A stretch of 64,000 nt of DNA from Musa acuminata AAA Group (taxonomy: Eukaryota > Streptophyta > Magnoliopsida > Zingiberales > Musaceae): NCBI RefSeq assembly GCF_036884655.1, contig NC_088345.1:18789501-18853500 (forward strand), in the 5' to 3' direction. Each line of letters starts with the position of its first letter. The first letter of the stretch is position 1. Positions 21,761 through 35,000 of this stretch are shown here, piece by piece. Position numbers and translations under genes: made by a program. The notes beneath the pieces were generated by a model that was given only the letters and a program-made list of their open reading frames with translations, did not search any database and was not told where the DNA came from.

Positions 21761-23250
21761 TCGGGGGCGATTTGGAGTGACCCGAGTAAGATTGGAACTG
21801 TGGGCCGAGGGATTAATCCCGGGCTCAGGCCTGGTGCCGGCGAGTCACAAGTCGGGGGCGATCTGGAGTGACTCGGGCAGGATTAAAACTATGGGCCAAG
21901 GGATTAATCCTGGGCTCAGGCTTGGTGCTGGCGAGTCGCAAGTCGGGGGCGATCTTAAGCGACTCGGGTAGAAGCAAGGTCGACGAGTCGCAAGTCGGGG
22001 ATCGATCTGGAGCGACTCGGGCAGAAGCTGGGTCGACGAGTCGCAAGTTGGGGATCGACATGGAGCGACTAGGGCAGAAGCAAGGCCAGCGAGTCGCAAG
22101 TCAGGGATTGACATGGAGTGACTTGGGCAGAAGTAGGGCCGGCGAGTTGCAAGTCGGGGATCGACATGGAGCGACTCGGGTAGAAGCTAGGTCGGCGAGT
22201 CGCAAAGTCGGAGATCGACATAAAGCGACTCGGGCAGAGCTGGGCCGGCGAGTCATAAGTCAAGGATCGACATGGAGCGACTCAGGCAGAAGCAGGGCCA
22301 GCGAGTCGCAAGTCGGGGATCGACATGAAGTGACTCGAGCAAAAGCTGGGCCAGCGAGTCGCAAGTCGGGGATCGATCTGGAGCGACTCGGGCAAGAGTT
22401 GGGCCGACGAGTCACAAGTCGGGGATCGACATAGAGCGACTCGGGCAGAAGCTGGGCTGGCGAGTCGCAAGTCGGGGATCGACATGGAGCGACTCAAGCA
22501 GAAGCTAGGCCGGCGAGTTGCAAGTTGGGGATCGACATGGAGTGACTCAGGCAGAAGCAGGGTCGGCGAGTCGCAAGTCAAGGATCGATCTGGAGCTACT
22601 CGGGCAAGAGTTGGGCCGACAAGTCGTAAGTCGGGGATCGACATAGAGCGACTCGGGCAAAAGCAAGGCCGGCGAGTCACAAGTCAAGGATTGACATGGA
22701 GCGACTCGGGCAGAAGCAGGGCCGGCGAGTCATAAGTCAGGGATCGACATGAAGCGACTCGAATAGAGCTAGGTCGACGAGTCGCAAGTCGGGGATCGAC
22801 ATGGAGCGACTCGGGCAAAAGCAGGGCCGACGAGTCGTAAGTCGGGGATCGACATGGAGTGACTTGGGCAGAAGCTGGGTCGGCAAGTTGCAAGTCGGGG
22901 ATCGACATGGAGCGACTCGGGTAGAAGCTGGGTTGGCGAGTTGCAAGTCGGGGATTGATCTGGAGCAACTCGGGCAGAAGCAGGGCCGACGAGTTGCAAG
23001 TCAGGGATCGACATGGAGCGACTTGGGCAGAAGCTGGGCCGGCGAGTTGCAAGTCAGGGATCGACATAGAGCGACTCAGGCAGAAGCAGGGCCGGCGAGT
23101 GCCAAGTCGGGGATCGATCTGGAGCGACTCGGGCAGAAGCAGGGCCGGCGAGTCGCAAGTCAGGGATCGACATGGAGCGACTCGGGCAGAGCTAGGCCGA
23201 CAAGTCGCAAGTCGGGGATCGACATGGAGCGACTCGGGCAGAAGTAGTGT
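21761..23250. repeat. 53-bp tandem array (about 25 units) preceded by two 91-bp units
   Basis: The phrase GTCGGGGATCGACATGGAG recurs every 53 bp (for example 22051, 22104 and 22157). At the left edge two longer units repeat every 91 bp (21761, 21852, 21943); they contain an extra 38 bp with GGGATTAATCC. Each 53-bp unit carries GCGACTCG and, 17 bases later, its reverse complement CGAGTCGC (for example 23124-23131 and 23149-23156). Since 53 is not a multiple of 3, the ORFs seen on both strands encode a 53-residue super-repeat and are by-products. Confidence 0.92.
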
Positions 23251-23439
23251 CGGCTTGGCGGCTGGTCCTCGAGGGGTGGTATCATGCCAGGATGATAATG
23301 GCCAATCGCTGGTCAAGGGACCGAGCTGTGTGGCTGAAGAGGAGACCAGTCTCGTTGGTCGAGTAGTTGATCTCGGGTTTAGGTCTGCCGGCAGGAGACC
23401 CTTTGTCATGACCGGTGCCATCGCACCACGTGGCGTGCT

Positions 23440-24290
23440 GACTGAGGCAACGTAGGCTCTGACTTGGGCCGATCGGGCCTCAAGCCCCTTAGGAATGCCT
23501 ACATAGTTATAGAAGGGTGAGCGTCCGGGAATCCCCAAATTTCCGCGGCAAAGTGTGCCACGAATTGAGAGAGCAATTCGCTCTCGTGTTGAGATAATGC
23601 CAGCAGGGTGGCGATGGAAGGTTTAGGTCACACACCGGTGAGGAAGTTTTGCTCGAACTCCCTTGTGAGCTGGTCGAAGGATGAGACTGAGAGCGGGCGC
23701 AACCGGCTGAACCATGTTCGTACTGGTCGTCTGAAGGTGGTCGGGAATGCCCAACACATCAGGGCGTCCGAGGTGCTGTAGAGGGTCATCTAAGCCCAAA
23801 ACGCTGCGACATGGTCCGCGGGGTCAGAGCCACTGTCATATGTCTCCAATGTCGGCAGCCTGAAGTTGAGGGGTACGGGCTTGTCCTGTATTCCCTGAGT
23901 AAAAGGGGAGTCACCCGAGTCGCCTTCGTTCGACTCGCTCCGCAACTTCTGGAACTCACGTTGGAACTCGTCCAAGCGTTGGTTGACCTAGGACAACTGG
24001 ATACTGAATGAGTCATCTAGCGAGTCGAACGATATGGTGGCAGGCTTAGAGCGGGTCAATGTGATTCGATAGGGTGCGGGTATGCTCTGCTCGGGTGGAC
24101 CTCTCGGGTCCGTGGTTTGGTCTCGGACTTCTCCCATCCCGACCTGCTCCCTGCTCAGTCTTTGTCGGGTTAGGTTGGTCAAGAGAGTTGCTAGCCGCAC
24201 GCTTTGAGGAATGAGTGGGATGAGCATCTGCATCATCCCTGTCATTGCCTGCACTTGCTTGGTCAAGCTGAGGAACGCCTCGGGTGACAC
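23440..24290 (-). pseudogene. Gypsy gag remnant
   Basis: One minus-strand frame from 24290 carries SPEAFLSLTKQVQAM, then after a stop LDEFQREFQKLRSE, then IQDKPVPLNFRLPTLETYD and DPADHVAAFWA. After another stop it continues [16 protein letters not shown]...RTWFSRL. This is the conserved core of plant Gypsy gag (retrotransposon gag family). At least four in-frame stops interrupt it. The upstream part, 24290-24507, is out of frame. Beyond about 23440 the gag match fades and the tandem array begins. Confidence 0.8.
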
Positions 24291-24507
24291 GACCGAGGGT
24301 CCCGTGGTAAGTCCAGGAGGTGATAACCCCGGGTAGTTGAACGAGCGCCAGTAGTGATCCGATGTCGAGGCCGGGATCCCCCCATCTCGAAGGACGGGGA
24401 GGGGCTGATCTCCGGGCCCAACAGAAGGGTGACCGACTGGTGGTTCTCCCTTGGGGAGAGCTCCCGCGGGATGCTCCTACGACATGACCCTCCTTCTAGC
24501 GCCAAAA

Positions 24508-25020
24508 TGTTAGTGAACAAATGTGTCGTGGCTGGGGAGTCAGCACGGCTGATGTTGGGAGATTTCTGCGGGATGATTCGGATGATGGGGTACTCGAGCT
24601 CTCGGGAAGGAGTGCTGGTTGGCGTTGGTCGGGGTCGGGATTGATTGGCGACTCCTTGGTGTCGAGCGAGTTGCGCTCTTGTGCTGAGTCCCTCACAGTC
24701 GATGAGTGGTAGCCCTCCTACAAAATGGCCTCCGCCAGGTGGTACCCAACCATGGCCCCTCCGATGAGTAAGTCCATAGTCTCTCCCCTTTTTTGGAGGC
24801 CGGGATAGAGGTTTTTATACTGCCGTAAGAGGGTCGGTCGTACATGGATTGACGTGATGGACACATCACGACATCAGTACAGATTCTGGCTCGATGTGAG
24901 GGACGTTATCGTCTCGGGATTGTCGAGATCAGACATGTCGAACAATCTTGAGGGTACGAGTTATGACGTGACGTATGGTATCATCTATGACGTATCCTGA
25001 GGGCAAAACATGTCTTATCA
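24508..25020 (-). repeat. 5' LTR of the Gypsy element
   Basis: 513 bp with TG...CA ends, a direct repeat of 20607-21129 with scattered substitutions and small indels. The primer-site region lies beside it at about 24486-24507. Confidence 0.88.
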
Positions 25021-26046
25021 GAAAGCGCGTTAGGTAATCCGAGGGACAGATTCAGAGTTGGGCTGCTGCAGTCGTTCTCCCACTCGACATCGAGAATAGT
25101 TTTATTTACATAAAATAAATTTATTTAGTTTGTACTAAAAAAAAGTTTTATATTTTGTTGAATCACTTATAAGTAAGTAAACTTTTTATTGTTGTTCAAG
25201 AAATCTTATAATTCTTTTCGTCTTGAAGGAAACGAATTAGTGAGCATTTGCAAACCCCACTCGACGCCTCTTCTCAAACTCCCCCCCAACCCCCTCCGTT
25301 GCGTTTGCACTCGCGACGAGGTGCCCACGAGACAATTACCGGTCAACGTTCCTTCTTTCCTCTCGATTTCCTCCGCCGCGGCGATCCTGTCCTCCGCACT
25401 TGATCTCCCCCGCCACCGATCTCTCATCCGTCGCCAGGGTTCCTCCCCACGCGGAGCCGGCCGCTCCATCCGCTACCCCGCCGCCTTAGCCTTTTCTCTC
25501 CTCGCAATTCCAAAAAAGGTTGTTCTGAGTCTTTGTTCCCTCTCCACCCTCCAGCTTCTTGCAAATTTGTTCCCATGTTTCTCATCGAGTTCTATCCTCG
25601 TTTCTAAACTTTGTGTTCCTATTGGCCTTCATGAATCTAGGGTTCGTTTGTGCTCCAATCTTTAATGGTACTGTTACCGATTTCGTTTGATTTTGCTCAT
25701 ACTACCTATTGGCTTTGTCGATTTCACAAGTTAGATTTGGTTTCCCTGTTCGAATACCCTGTAGGATTCCCCTTGTAATTTTGTAACGCCTTCAATCCTG
25801 TTGTTTGCTATATATCGTATGGATCTCACAAGTACTGAGTGTTTGACATTTGATAATCATGTCTCTACTAGAATCTTAGTTGCTATTTCATATTGCTCGA
25901 TAATTTTTATTCTCCCGCAACTGTAACCATTAATGAATCGAGCACATGGAGCACTTGTCATCTGTCTCCTCGTTTTTTAATCATCATCTGCGTCTGATTT
26001 TGTTCTTTTAGGTAGAAGAGGACTCAACATCCTTCAAGAAAAGCTC
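25021..26046 (+). promoter_or_regulatory. Upstream region and 5' UTR of the mitochondrial E2 gene
   Basis: The GC-rich pyrimidine block at 25250-25500 and a plausible donor (AAAAAG|GTTGTT after 25518) suggest a 5' UTR exon. An acceptor TTCTTTTAG at 26011 starts the next exon at 26012. The long ORF 25189-25665 runs through this donor, and I do not regard it as coding. No ATG lies between 26012 and 26047, so the start at 26047 is the first AUG of that exon. The frame is open upstream to 25404 without an ATG. The transcription start cannot be placed. Confidence 0.5.
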
Positions 26047-29000
26047 ATGGCTAATTTTCGTTTACTTCTCTTGGGGTAGGTGACATTCAATCTCACTTTT
26101 TTCTTTTCATCATTGACAATTGTATTTGTATTAATAATCAATAGTAAACTCTTTCTATGGCGTTTCATGCTTTGATTTATGACCTCTTGTAGGCATGTGA
26201 AACTCCCAAGTTTTGTTTTTCTAGAGTGATTCAGTTGTTGCGTTATGAGTCTTCGTTTTATGGATCTTGAAGTGGTAACATATGGTGCAAGAGAAATTAC
26301 AGAAATTAAGGGATGTCAAGGTCCCTATTTGTCATATTCCGACTACATCTTGAAGGGCAAAAAGTGGAATACCTAAATGGAAGAGAATTTTGAAATCCTC
26401 TTGAGAGCCTTTTTGCATGTGATTTAAATTGATAGCGAATATTCACTAATGATGCAATTTGGAGATGACTTGGCATCTCCTTATTAGAAGCGGATTGGGA
26501 CGAGTTGCAGTTGTTGTCGATGTTGTTTTTTTGGCTGGTCTGGTTGGTAAGTTAAATTTAGATTTATTAAGATGGTAGGAAGATAAGCTTGGTTTTTGAT
26601 TTCATCTCCGACAGGTTGCCATAGGAATTGATTAAGTTTTGGCCACTGAAAAAATAAAGGGTGCATATATAGCTGGATTTAACGTTTATGAGGACGAAGT
26701 AACATGTAGTAAAATTTATGCATCATTGTTTTCTTATGATTAGAAGGTCGACTACAATGTGGTTAACATTTTGCATATTTTATGTTAGAGTGATTTTGTT
26801 GCATTTAGGAGCGGAGAATTATTCTGAATTCATCACCAAGTTGATAACTTCCCATGTACTTGTACCACTGAAAGAGTTAGTCAATCAGCTTCGAGTTTGG
26901 TTAAATTTGGTTCTTCAAACCTGTATATAGCTTGATATTCAGATAATTAGGAGCGTAGTTCATCCTTGGTGTGCAATCTGGTGTAGTCTTCATGTAGCCC
27001 AAATTTCTAGATCGAGTGGCTGTTTTTAATAAATTATGGATTGTCCATATTTGTGTGTTGACTAAAGCTCGAGGCTTTAGAATGAAAAATCAAATTTGAT
27101 AATTAGGATAGTGCTAGTTGGTTCAGCACTTTTTCTGGAGATAATTTGGCAGTTGGCTGAAATTCAAGTTTAAAGAGGATATGTTTCATTATCATGCTTG
27201 AGGCAAGATTTGTTTATCTGTTGTTATTGCTTAAATCCTTCAATGTTTTATTGAATTTTTTCATCATGTATTTTTCATATCACTCTTATTCTTCATAATA
27301 TTAATATCTGTGTTATCATTCATGTCCTTGTTTCTTATTTTTGCTTGGTAAATGCACTTGTACAAAAGATATGGCAGCCAAAGTTATTCTGTATATTTGT
27401 TTGTGATAAAGATTTTCTTCATATGTATTTAAGCATTTTGTTCTTAACAGTACTTCTCTTGATCAATGGAGCCATTTAAATTGGTCTTCTTATGTAACTG
27501 TTTTGTCCTTAGCTTACTGACATAAATTCCTAACTATTTGTTGCTTTTTGTTTCCACTGTTTCATTTGTAGTTTGTCACGGGCACGAAGTGCTTCTCTTT
27601 TTGGTATTGGTAGTAGTAAATATCCAAGGTATGCACATTCATCCACTATACTATACTTACCTTCTTTATTAATATCACGTGGCCTTATCTACTATATATT
27701 TTTTAAAACTTGAATAATGTAGATAATCTCTTGATAGCTATGTTGCATTTTCTTTAACATAATGTTTGCTATTGAACAAACTATAGTTTTACTTGATTGT
27801 TACTTGGAAAATTTTCTTGTGAAAACCCTTTTGTGCACTTTGAGAGAGCATCATATATTGCCTACTGAAATGGACAGAATAGTTTATTTATTTGTTAAGG
27901 GTCGCAGGATTGCTTGGCAGACCACAGCTATGTGGCACAAATAGTTAGTGATAGTTAGTCACTAATGTGTCTACTTTAATGAGCTTTTTATTGAGGGTAA
28001 TTTTGGTCCTTTTAAAGTTATAGGCAATAGGCATTCTATCTTTTCCTAACCAATTACCAATGATATCTGATGATTGCCTTGGGATGTGGCTTCTAAAATA
28101 CCCACAAGGTTGTTCATACCTAGTCAAGTCTCTTCCAAAGATGTAGAAATGACCCGATGTAAGATGTGAAAATGATGCCATTATTGCTTCCATGGGTGGT
28201 ATGGAGGCTACCTATTTTCTTACTTGATTAACTTGATCAAGGAATGCCGTCTCATGTCGGTCGTCTGTATCGATTGCTGGTACATACCAGAACTTCGAAA
28301 AAAGGGCCGAAAAATAGCTTGAAATTAAAACAGACATATTTTTGGAATTTTCTCTTCTAATTTGTTGGTATATAATTCATATTTAGATAAGAATAAAGTG
28401 TATCTAAGCCATAAATGAATATAAAATTTTGGATGAAAATTTGAATGAGTGAGAATGAGATTGAGGAGGATTTAAAGGGTCAAAACAGGACCTAATGATT
28501 GATTTGATCGTTGGGACCCTGTTTGACCCGAGAGGAGACCAATATGGATGAAATTCGACTGTTATCGATTGCTATCAATTGGTAATGGTCAATTTTCGAC
28601 TATGTTGAGTGCTACAAGAGGTGTACCACCCGGTCTGTCCCCCTAACAATGTACCATCCGAAGTGGATTGGTTCATGAATGAGTCAGCTGAAGAACCGAT
28701 ACGTATTGCTACCACATCAGGCAGAACGTTAAACCATGATCTTGATTATGGTATGATGTTTTATGGTCATTTTAAATCTTCTTTATCCTTTAGAGTTCTA
28801 TTTTTGATATATATATGTATGGGCTAGTTCTTGTATGATCTCTTTTATTGTGATGAAATTTTCTAAATGGACCTTTTGTTTTTTCACAGAAGTTCACTTA
28901 ATTACAAACTTGAGAGCCTGTAAGTTTCTTGCACATGTGAGGTCTTTCTTTCTTGCAATAATGATAGTTAGTTTAGCAATATATTCATTGCTGCTAGTTT

Positions 29001-32000
29001 GTAGATATTTTTATCCCTCGAAGCAAATAAGCTGTTACCTTTATGAAATAGTTAATGAGACCGTTATTGATCTGAATGGAATTGTAAGCAAATATTGCTT
29101 ATAGAACTGAAGTGGAATGATTGAGGTAGATAGGGTAATATGTGATGTTGTGTTTGTTTAGTATTCCTTAGATTAAGAAAGTTGTGTGGGTATGGTTTGC
29201 ATGCAAGAATATTTGGGAGAATGAAACAAACATATCGAAAGTGTTAGTGTCATAGGGATGAATGTTGCAAATTGTGATATGCATTTGTATAGATATGTGG
29301 TATTATAGAAAAAAAAAAAAACTTGTTTAGCAAAAAGTGGTTGAACAAGATAAATTTGCATTTGTTAAAAATTAGGGGCGGTACTGATATAAAATATCTT
29401 GAAGGAAGACTTAATGGTATCTTAGACATGGCCAAAGGACATGTAGATTCACTAATAAAGGGAGGTGAGTTAGTGCAAATGAGTGGTTTAAGGAGAGGTA
29501 GAGGAGATGTCTTCATTGGCAACAATAGGGAAAAGGATTTTTGTGGCTATTGAGTTTGAGCATGTTAACCACATATAAACAAAGATCAATGGTTAGACAA
29601 AAGCCATGTGGCTCACCCCAATTAATTGAGATCTACGCCTTGATTTTTACCATTGTGGTTAGTTCACATAATCAAGGACCACTCAAAATGGTATGAAATG
29701 GGCGGTATGTACTTGGTCCAGGCATGGATTGGTATGCGGACCACCCTCGTTTCGGGCATTTTGATCCAACTCATGAAATAATAAAAATGAAATCTAAAAC
29801 AATGATGGGCCATCCAACTCCGTAATTAATAAAAAAACCCTAAAATAACAACTAGGGCTCACTAGCGCGACCCCTTGTGTTGCAATGCTGATGCCATTGC
29901 TACTTTTCGAGCGTTCTTCTCACCGCTTCCATCATCTTGTGATGTTGTTGCTGTTCGACGTCGTCACACTGCTCGATGTTGTCGCTGCTGCCATTCGCTA
30001 GTATCTATCTCCTAGGTGCACTTCCACCTCTTATTCTCCTCCTCTTCTTCCTTCTCCTTGACTCCAACACTTCTTCCTTCGTCTTCTTCCTCCTCCACCA
30101 CTTCCTCTTCTTCCTCCTCTTCCTTCAGTGTCTCTCCTTCTTCCTTCCTCTTTCTCTTCTTCTTCTTCCTCCACCCCCTTCCTCTTCGTCTTCTTCTTCT
30201 TCTTTTTCTTGCTTTCCGAAATGCTGGTGTACTAACACAGCACACCGGTAACTGTATATACCAGTCTGGCCATTTCATCGAAACATGCCCGGTACTTGAA
30301 ATGACAATCAAACACTGATGCGTATTGGCTTATTAGTGTTGTGTTCCTTTCTAGAGAGACATTATTTGCAATTTTCAACTATCTTAGTAGTTAGTTCATT
30401 CTTCATTGTATACTTTAAAATGTTTGGTTGTAAAGGAAAGCATTGCAATGAACATTAAAATTTTGGTACCTTAGTTTTTTTTTTGTTCTTAAGCTTTTTA
30501 AATACACTTATCTGTAGGAATTGTGCATTATCATCTCCCAGTGGTGGCTCTTTATATGTTTTATCTAAAAAGGTTAGTCATGTTGTGATATATGTACAAG
30601 TTCATCATCTGATTTGGGCCCTTAATTATGTTTTCTTTTCTTTTTTGACACAGTTGCTTGTTCAAGTTCATTTGTTCTCATCTGCAGGTACTGCTTCTTT
30701 GTTTATTGCCTTAATATCCTTCTTAATAAGTTGATATATTTGAACTTTTGAAGCTTATCATATACTAATATCTATGCATATTATGGTTTCATATATGATC
30801 ACAACCGGGCGGACATGAGATTAAATTGGGGTGTTATATATACCTTCATGAAACTTTTGATTTTCTCATACAAAATAGACTCTAGATCTATTTCTTGAAA
30901 CTTGTTAAGGAGAGGTTAAAGAAATGTAATATTTGTTGTTCAAAGAGGCGCCGTCTGAGCGCTCGCCCGAGCCCAGGCGCTGGGCGCTTCGGGCGAGCGC
31001 TTGGGTTAAACCAGGCGACCGAACCAGCGTTTTAGGTCTTGTTCGGTCTCCGGTGCTTTAGTTGGTTCAATCAAACCAATTAAAGTACCAATATCAGCGC
31101 GACTTCCCCAACCATAACCCTGCTCGCTGCTGCCGTTGCCACTATCGTCGCTTGCCGCTCTTGTTGTCGCTGTGGTTGCTCGCTGCTATCGCTGCCACTG
31201 CCACTGCCACTGCCACTATCGTCGCTCGCCGCTCCCACTCCCGCCGCTCGTTGCTACCGTTGCCGCTGCCACTATCGTCGCTCGCCGCTGTCGCTCTCGT
31301 TTTTCGAAGTCAGCACCCTCGGTCCTCCCTTACACTCTTCTCTTCTCTTTCAATAGTATACTATTAACAGTATACAGTATACCGTTAACTGTATACTAGT
31401 AACGATATTTGTATTTATTAGATTAATAATATATTATTTTGATTTTAATACTATTAATTTTTATTTATTTGAAATTATTGTTAGGTTTTAGGATAAATGA
31501 CAAGTGTACATAGCAACTCAATAGAGTCTCCAATAGCATCAAAAAAAGATCCTGCATAGAAGTATAATTATCTAACGGATCCGAAAGATCCTAATGCAGT
31601 GACTTGCATGTTTTGCGATAAGACTACTAGAGGTGGTATTTTTCGTCCAAAATAACATCTAGTAAGAAATTTCAAGAATGCAGCAGCTTGCAAAAAGTGT
31701 CCACTTGAGGTAAAAGAAGAGTTACTGAGTTATATGAATGAAAAGAAGACGCAAAATAATAAATCTCACGGGAATTTACCAGAAGACATTTTTGAACATC
31801 TCAGGGAAGAAGAAGAAGATTATTCTATGAGTATTAACCCAAGTGGGAAAAAAGTATACAACAAAAAAGGAAAAGAAGTTATGAGTACTAAAAAGGGTAA
31901 AAAAGGATCGATAGATCTATATATGTTTCAGGGATTACAAAAGCAACAAGAGCAAGCAGGAGGCTCAAAATTTAGACAAGCAAATATAAGTGATGCTTGT

Positions 32001-35000
32001 GATAAAAAAATAAGAGGAAGAATAATTCGGCACATTGCTCGCTTCTTCTATCAGGTTGGTCTTCCCCTTAGTACAACTCGTTTAGATAGTTTTAAGAAAA
32101 TGATTGAAGCTATTGGAAGACATGGTGCGGGATTAAAACCTCCAAGTTATTATGAGATTCGAGTTCCATTGTTGCAAAAAGAGTTGAATTATATAAATGA
32201 CTTACTAAAGGGTTATAAAGAATCATGGGCCACACATGGTTGCTCTATTACGTCAGATGTTTGGACTAACAGGAGGTGTAGGAGTATAATCAATTTTATG
32301 GTTAACTGTTCTTTAGGAACTATGTTTGTGAATTCAATAAATGCTTCATCTTTTGTAAAATCTGGAGATAAGATATATGATTTACTTGACAAGTTCGTGG
32401 AAGAAATTGGAGAACAAAATGTCGTTCAAATCATAACCGATAATGGAAGCAACTATGTATTAGCTAGTAATATTCATCTTTTGATTTTTTTAATTATTTA
32501 ATTATTTTACTTTAATTAAATGTGTTAAACTCTTAAGTCTTATCATTTTTGTTATCCTTTGTCTCAGGTAAATTGCTTGAAACAAAAAGACCACTTATAT
32601 TGGACTCCATGTGCGACACATTGTATTGATTTAATGTTGGAGGATATTGGAAAGATCTTAGACATCAAGAAAACCTTAGAAAGAGTAATTTTTGTTGTCG
32701 GATTTCTTTGTAATCATATTGGGGCTTTGAATATGATGAGAGAATTCACAGGGAACAAAGAATTAGTGAGATATGGTGTCACCCGATTTGCTACTTCATT
32801 CTTGACATTACAGAGCGTGCATCGTCAAAAACATAATATGAGAAACATGTTTACCTTTGAGAAATGGGTGACAAGTAAATGAGTAAAAGATGCAAAAGGC
32901 AAGAGGGCTACTGATATCATCTAATGCCATCCTTTTGGAATCATGTAGTTTATATATTAAAGGTAATGGACCCTTTTGTTCGAGTCTTTCGGTTGGTGGA
33001 TAATGAAGATAAGCCTGCAATGAGATATATTTATGAGACTATGGATAGAGCAAAGGAGACGATTAAAATGTCTTTTAATAAAAATGAAGAAAAATATGAG
33101 AAAATTTTTACAATCATTAACGAAAGATGGAATTGTCAACTTCATCATCACTTACATGCAACAGGATATTATTTGAACCATGAATTCTTTTATAAGATTA
33201 AATCTGTTGGGTTTGATGCAGAAGTTTTGGATAGGTTATATCAGTGCGTTGCAAGATTAGTTCCAAGCCTGGAGGTGCAAGATAAGATTATTCGTGAATT
33301 ATCTTTATATAAAAATGCCGAAAGTCTTTTTGGAATTCCAATGGCCGTTTGATCTAGGACAACTACGTCTCCAGGTATTAATAATTTGATATAATTAATT
33401 TCATCTATAGTATGTTATTATGTTATTGCTAATAATAACATAAATTTTACAGTTGAATGATGGAGTTTATTTGGAAATTCTATCCTGAACTTACAGCAAT
33501 TTGCTATCAAAGTACTTAGTTTGACATGTAGTGCTTCGGGTTGTGAGCGAAACTGGAGTGTCTTTGAGTATGTAAGGATCACTAAATATTTTTATTTTAA
33601 TTAATTAATTAATTAAGATAGATTTATTAATATATTTTTAAATTATATGACATGATAGATTCACTCAAAGAGAAGAAATCGGTTGGAACATCAACGATTA
33701 CACGATCTTGTTTACATAAAGTATAATCAAGCTTTAAAGGCTCGTCATGATTTGCAAAATAGAATTGATCCAATCTCATTGCAAGATATTGATGATTCTA
33801 ATGAGTGGTTGGTGGGAGAAATGGGTGCTAACTTGCAAGATGCCGAAGACGAGCTTGTATTTGAAGATGATAGATTGACATGAGGAGATGTGGCAAGAGC
33901 TTCAGATGCTGGAGAATTATAAACATATACAAGACATATGACAAAGAGAAAAATGAGTGTAAAAGGATCAAGCTCGGCTCTTGTTATTGTTGAAGACATA
34001 GAGAATGAAACATATTTTGAAGAGGAAGAGGACGAATTCAATGAAGATGATTTGTTTGAAAATAACGATAATATTGATTATGATGAATGACTTTGATGTA
34101 AAATTTTATTATTTTGAATTTTGAGACTTTTTGTTAATGTGACATTATGATTTTGTACCTTAGATTTTCTTAATTTAATAGCATATTTTTATTTAAAATT
34201 TTAAATAATTATATTTATTAATTATATTATATATTTTTATATTTTAGCGTCTCACTTCGCTCGGGCGAGTGCCTCGGGCGTTTTTTGACTTTGGCATCTA
34301 GCGGTTTTTAAATCACTGCTATGTATTTATGAAAGAAATGATTATTTTTTATTAGAAGTTCAACTAAACACTATATAACCGTAACAAAGTAGTTGTTAGT
34401 TGGGAGTTGAATCCAACTTTTACCAAAATATAATTTGTTTATAAGTTGGATCATAATGGGATTGTTAATCAGCCATTGGATTCGAGGTTGGAATCTTTAT
34501 GAACTTTATCATGATATAAATTTTTTTATTCTCTAGAAATTAATTGCATCTTAACTGATTTCTATAGTTCAATTGAATCTTAGCAGACTTGTCAGCATCT
34601 TCAGGTGTTACACAACAGACTTCTTGTGGAAATTCAATGTAGACATGCTCTTACAGGATAGAGTATATGCTTATTTTACAAAATGGAACTACTCTATACT
34701 GATACTACCTTGTTGATTTTACATTTATATCCTTGTGTTAGTGTAGTTGGATGTTGCATAAATATATTGTTGACATGCATTATGACTCGACACGATCCAC
34801 TTATTATTTTAGATGATGCCATTATGCTGCTATCAGTACCTGTAAGTGCCGGTCAATGTATAGAATAAATTGATTTTAATCTAGAAAACAATAAAATACC
34901 AAATTGAAACATATGTCATATAAGAATCAAAAGTAGCATCTAAAAGTTACATGCACACGGGAAGAAAATCTGACTAACATGTATGCGATTTGGGTTTAGA

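Larger units (their letters stand above)
20607..25020 (-). mobile_element. Non-autonomous Gypsy LTR element with a 53-bp satellite inside
   Basis: The LTRs are 20607-21129 and 24508-25020 (TGTTAGTGAAC...CTTATCA), flanked by the perfect target duplication GAAAG (20602-20606 and 25021-25025). On the minus strand a TTTTGGCGCTAGAAGG stretch, typical of the start of Tat/Retand-type Gypsy internal regions, follows the 5' LTR (24508-25020). Then come gag remnants, a 53-bp tandem array and the 3' LTR. No protease, reverse transcriptase, RNase H or integrase was found in the 3.4-kb interior. Tandem repeats in the 3' part are known from Tat-lineage elements; this assignment is inference. Confidence 0.88.

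Noticed and set aside
21761..23250. CRISPR-like array
   Set aside because: Units are contiguous with no unique spacers, lie between LTRs, and the genome is eukaryotic.
21868..23538. Long ORFs that look like a repeat protein
   Set aside because: 53-bp repeats without stops in several frames of both strands; no codon signal.
25189..25665. 158-aa ORF at the start of the E2 gene
   Set aside because: It runs through a plausible donor at 25518, has no homology I recognise, and its frame does not join the later exons.
29976..30318. Ser/Leu-rich and Glu/Lys-rich ORFs
   Set aside because: They are products of a CTT/CTC low-complexity stretch.
31062..31399. Arg/Ser/Ala-rich ORFs
   Set aside because: GC-rich simple sequence shared with the short hAT derivative; no transposase or host domain.
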